Of a stretch of 64,000 nucleotides of DNA, positions 62,534 through 64,000 are shown piece by piece. The position numbers were made by a program, and so were the translations under genes. The stretch comes from CAYTGM01 sp964437365 (lineage in GTDB: Bacteria > Sumerlaeota > Sumerlaeia > SLMS01), in the NCBI GenBank assembly GCA_964437365.1, contig CAYTGM010000002.1, forward strand, positions 248,001 through 312,000. Reading direction: 5' to 3'. Within the stretch, counting starts at the first letter, position 1. Each line of letters begins with the position of its first letter. The notes under the pieces were generated by a model. It was not told the DNA's origin. It searched no databases and saw nothing but the letters and a program-made list of their open reading frames with translations.

Positions 62534-63907
62534 TCATTGCTGATCCAAGTCCACCACGTGCAGTTGATAGGGGAGCGAGCTTGTGCCGAGCACCATCATC
62601 CGCATCGAAACCCATTTCTCCTGGCCAGGTTTGATCTCGATCGGCCCATCGCTTAACATCGTTTCTTTGTAGTAGGGTTCATTCTCGGCACGCTTCATTC
62701 CTGCCCAACCGATTTCAACGTCCAGTGGTTCAAGCTCTTCGAGGGAGGCTTTCTCTTCGCCGATGATCATCTGCCAGCCCAGACCAATTGGTGCGTCCAT
62801 CTTGCCGTACTGAATATCAATGTTTTTCGAGATCACTCCACGATTTACAAGATTGAGTGTGACATAATACTCCATCATGTAATTGCCAACAGAATCAGGG
62901 TGAACGTATCCTGGATGTAGAAGAAGGTCAGTTGATTGACGTGCTTCCATGCATTGCTCGGACTGCACAGCGAACTTGGCCATCATAAAATAGAGATCAT
63001 CGACCGGCATTTTTGAGACGTCTATCACCATGGGATCGCTTTCCCACATGACGTTCTTTGCTGTACCCACCACTCTGCGGACTTCGCAACCGGATGGAGC
63101 TGTTGTGAGATCAATCCACTGTTCAGAAGAATTTGCGCCTTTGTCAAGATAGGTTCTTGCGCTCAGTATATACTCGTCTTCTGGGATGTTTCCTGGAATG
63201 GATACCACGCTTACCACAAGATCTGAAAGTCCCGCTGGCATCACATCAGCCCGGATAATACCCGTAACAAATGGCGAAGCTGAAGTATCTGGTCCATCGC
63301 TTCCAGCTGCCAATTGTTTCGTAGCAGATATAATAGCAGATGACCCGGGGGCGATTGTGACCGACTCATAAGGAGTTCTCCAGTTTTCGGTAAGAACGTC
63401 TATCCCCAGTTCTGACTCTATGCTGTCGGGCTGAGCTCTGTTCGGGCCATGGTAGATCGATTCACGAGGGATCACGGTGGCCGGCTCTGTCCCTTCGTTT
63501 TCAACCAGAACAACAATTCGACGAGTTTCGCCTTCTTTCTGTTCCTGACTTAAGTGGTAGAGAAAAACCTCGAAAGAGTCATCAATCGTTGTGAATCCAT
63601 GATTCACCTGTTTTCTAAGGTCCAGAGGAACATCTTCTCCTTTCAATGTCTTGAAAGGAGGAAGCGTCTGGCGGGTTGTATAGAGAACTCCATTACTTGT
63701 ATAGAGCTCTGGCAGATCAGAGTCGATGCGATAGACGGTATGCTGGCTTGGCACATGGCGTCCAGGTAACAGATACCCGGAACACTTATCACATTTTCCT
63801 CCAGGTCCTAGTGTCCGAAGAGGAGAGGGTGTTTTCAACGCTGCACAAGAAGTGAGAAAGATTCCGACTGATGTAACAACTCCAGCGCGCAGGAGTGATG
63901 AGAGCAT
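62534..63907 (-). CDS. Large lipoprotein of unknown function
   Basis: 457 residues. Signal peptide with lipobox FLTSC (about 17-21). The mature protein starts with a CDKCSGYLLPG segment, then beta-rich domains with NEGTEPATVIPRE, suggestive of Ig-like or DUF-type modules, and no catalytic motif that I recognise. The ATG has GGAG 7 nt upstream. It lies alone, convergent with the methyltransferase. Confidence 0.75.
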   Translation of the reverse strand: MLSSLLRAGVVTSVGIFLTSCAALKTPSPLRTLGPGGKCDKCSGYLLPGRHVPSQHTVYRIDSDLPELYTSNGVLYTTRQTLPPFKTLKGEDVPLDLRKQVNHGFTTIDDSFEVFLYHLSQEQKEGETRRIVVLVENEGTEPATVIPRESIYHGPNRAQPDSIESELGIDVLTENWRTPYESVTIAPGSSAIISATKQLAAGSDGPDTSASPFVTGIIRADVMPAGLSDLVVSVVSIPGNIPEDEYILSARTYLDKGANSSEQWIDLTTAPSGCEVRRVVGTAKNVMWESDPMVIDVSKMPVDDLYFMMAKFAVQSEQCMEARQSTDLLLHPGYVHPDSVGNYMMEYYVTLNLVNRGVISKNIDIQYGKMDAPIGLGWQMIIGEEKASLEELEPLDVEIGWAGMKRAENEPYYKETMLSDGPIEIKPGQEKWVSMRMMVLGTSSLPYQLHVVDLDQQ

Positions 63908-64000
63908 GGCAAATCTCCTTTTTTGGGGGAGCCTGTTTTTGCTCCTCCCTTCTACTCTTGAATATTGCGAGTGGACCTAATGGATTAAAAGTCAGCAAGC

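Overview
The window looks like the chromosome of a Gram-negative, non-photosynthetic, oxygen-tolerant heterotroph of roughly balanced GC. Evidence: several lipobox or signal-peptide proteins, an O-antigen-type ABC ATPase, Tat translocase, Fe/Mn superoxide dismutase, B12-dependent MetH, a Na+/solute symporter, and many Ser/Thr kinases, receivers and an RsbW-like ATPase. No phylum marker is decisive. Gene density is high. I found no rRNA, tRNA, IS element, prophage or CRISPR array.

Left arm (1-10.7 kb), the standout region. A leftward run of at least nine genes encodes, in order of transcription: a [2Fe-2S] ferredoxin, a V4R-domain protein, a small protein with a repeated FFSxVxWEG motif, a second V4R paralogue, a Ser/Thr kinase with a propeller-like tail, a MinD/ParA-type ATPase, a 958-residue protein that I read as eight tandem phycobiliprotein-like globin units, a single 156-residue phycobiliprotein-like globin, and a protein cut by the window edge. 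Divergent from it is a ferredoxin-dependent bilin reductase of the PcyA/HY2 family. This composition matches the pre-PcyA/BBAG (bilin biosynthesis-associated globin) clusters that Rockwell, Martin and Lagarias described in non-photosynthetic bacteria (PNAS 2023, recalled from memory), and resembles the slr0144-slr0152 operon of Synechocystis. The tandem globin array, the WEG-repeat protein and the kinase/ATPase pair go beyond the core I know of. No heme oxygenase lies in the window.

10.7-22.7 kb: a degenerate histidine-kinase-like protein coupled to a fused MFS/spermidine-synthase/TPR protein; a rightward tatA-tatC-RsbW-like-mgtE group; a Na+/solute symporter; and thiD with a TetR regulator.

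22.8-34.6 kb: metH, a ROK regulator, a ferredoxin-NADP-reductase-like flavoprotein overlapping mazG, a DUF493 protein, an aspartyl-tRNA synthetase with an unusual insertion of about 105 residues, an unknown protein and a methyltransferase.

34.6-50.9 kb: a secreted NHL-repeat protein, membrane and lipoproteins of unknown function, a Na/Pi cotransporter, a DUF1569 protein, a RapA/SNF2-type ATPase, dnaG, a second Ser/Thr kinase, a response regulator with an NTF2-like tail, pheA and purM.

51-64 kb: a glycosyltransferase; the D-glutamate-catabolism pair dgcN-dgcA; two TRL-like lipoproteins; sodB; a single-domain receiver; a Wzt-like ABC ATPase; a secreted propeller protein whose signal peptide is out of frame across an A7 tract; a secreted protein with a strict 15-residue cysteine repeat; a methyltransferase; and a large lipoprotein.
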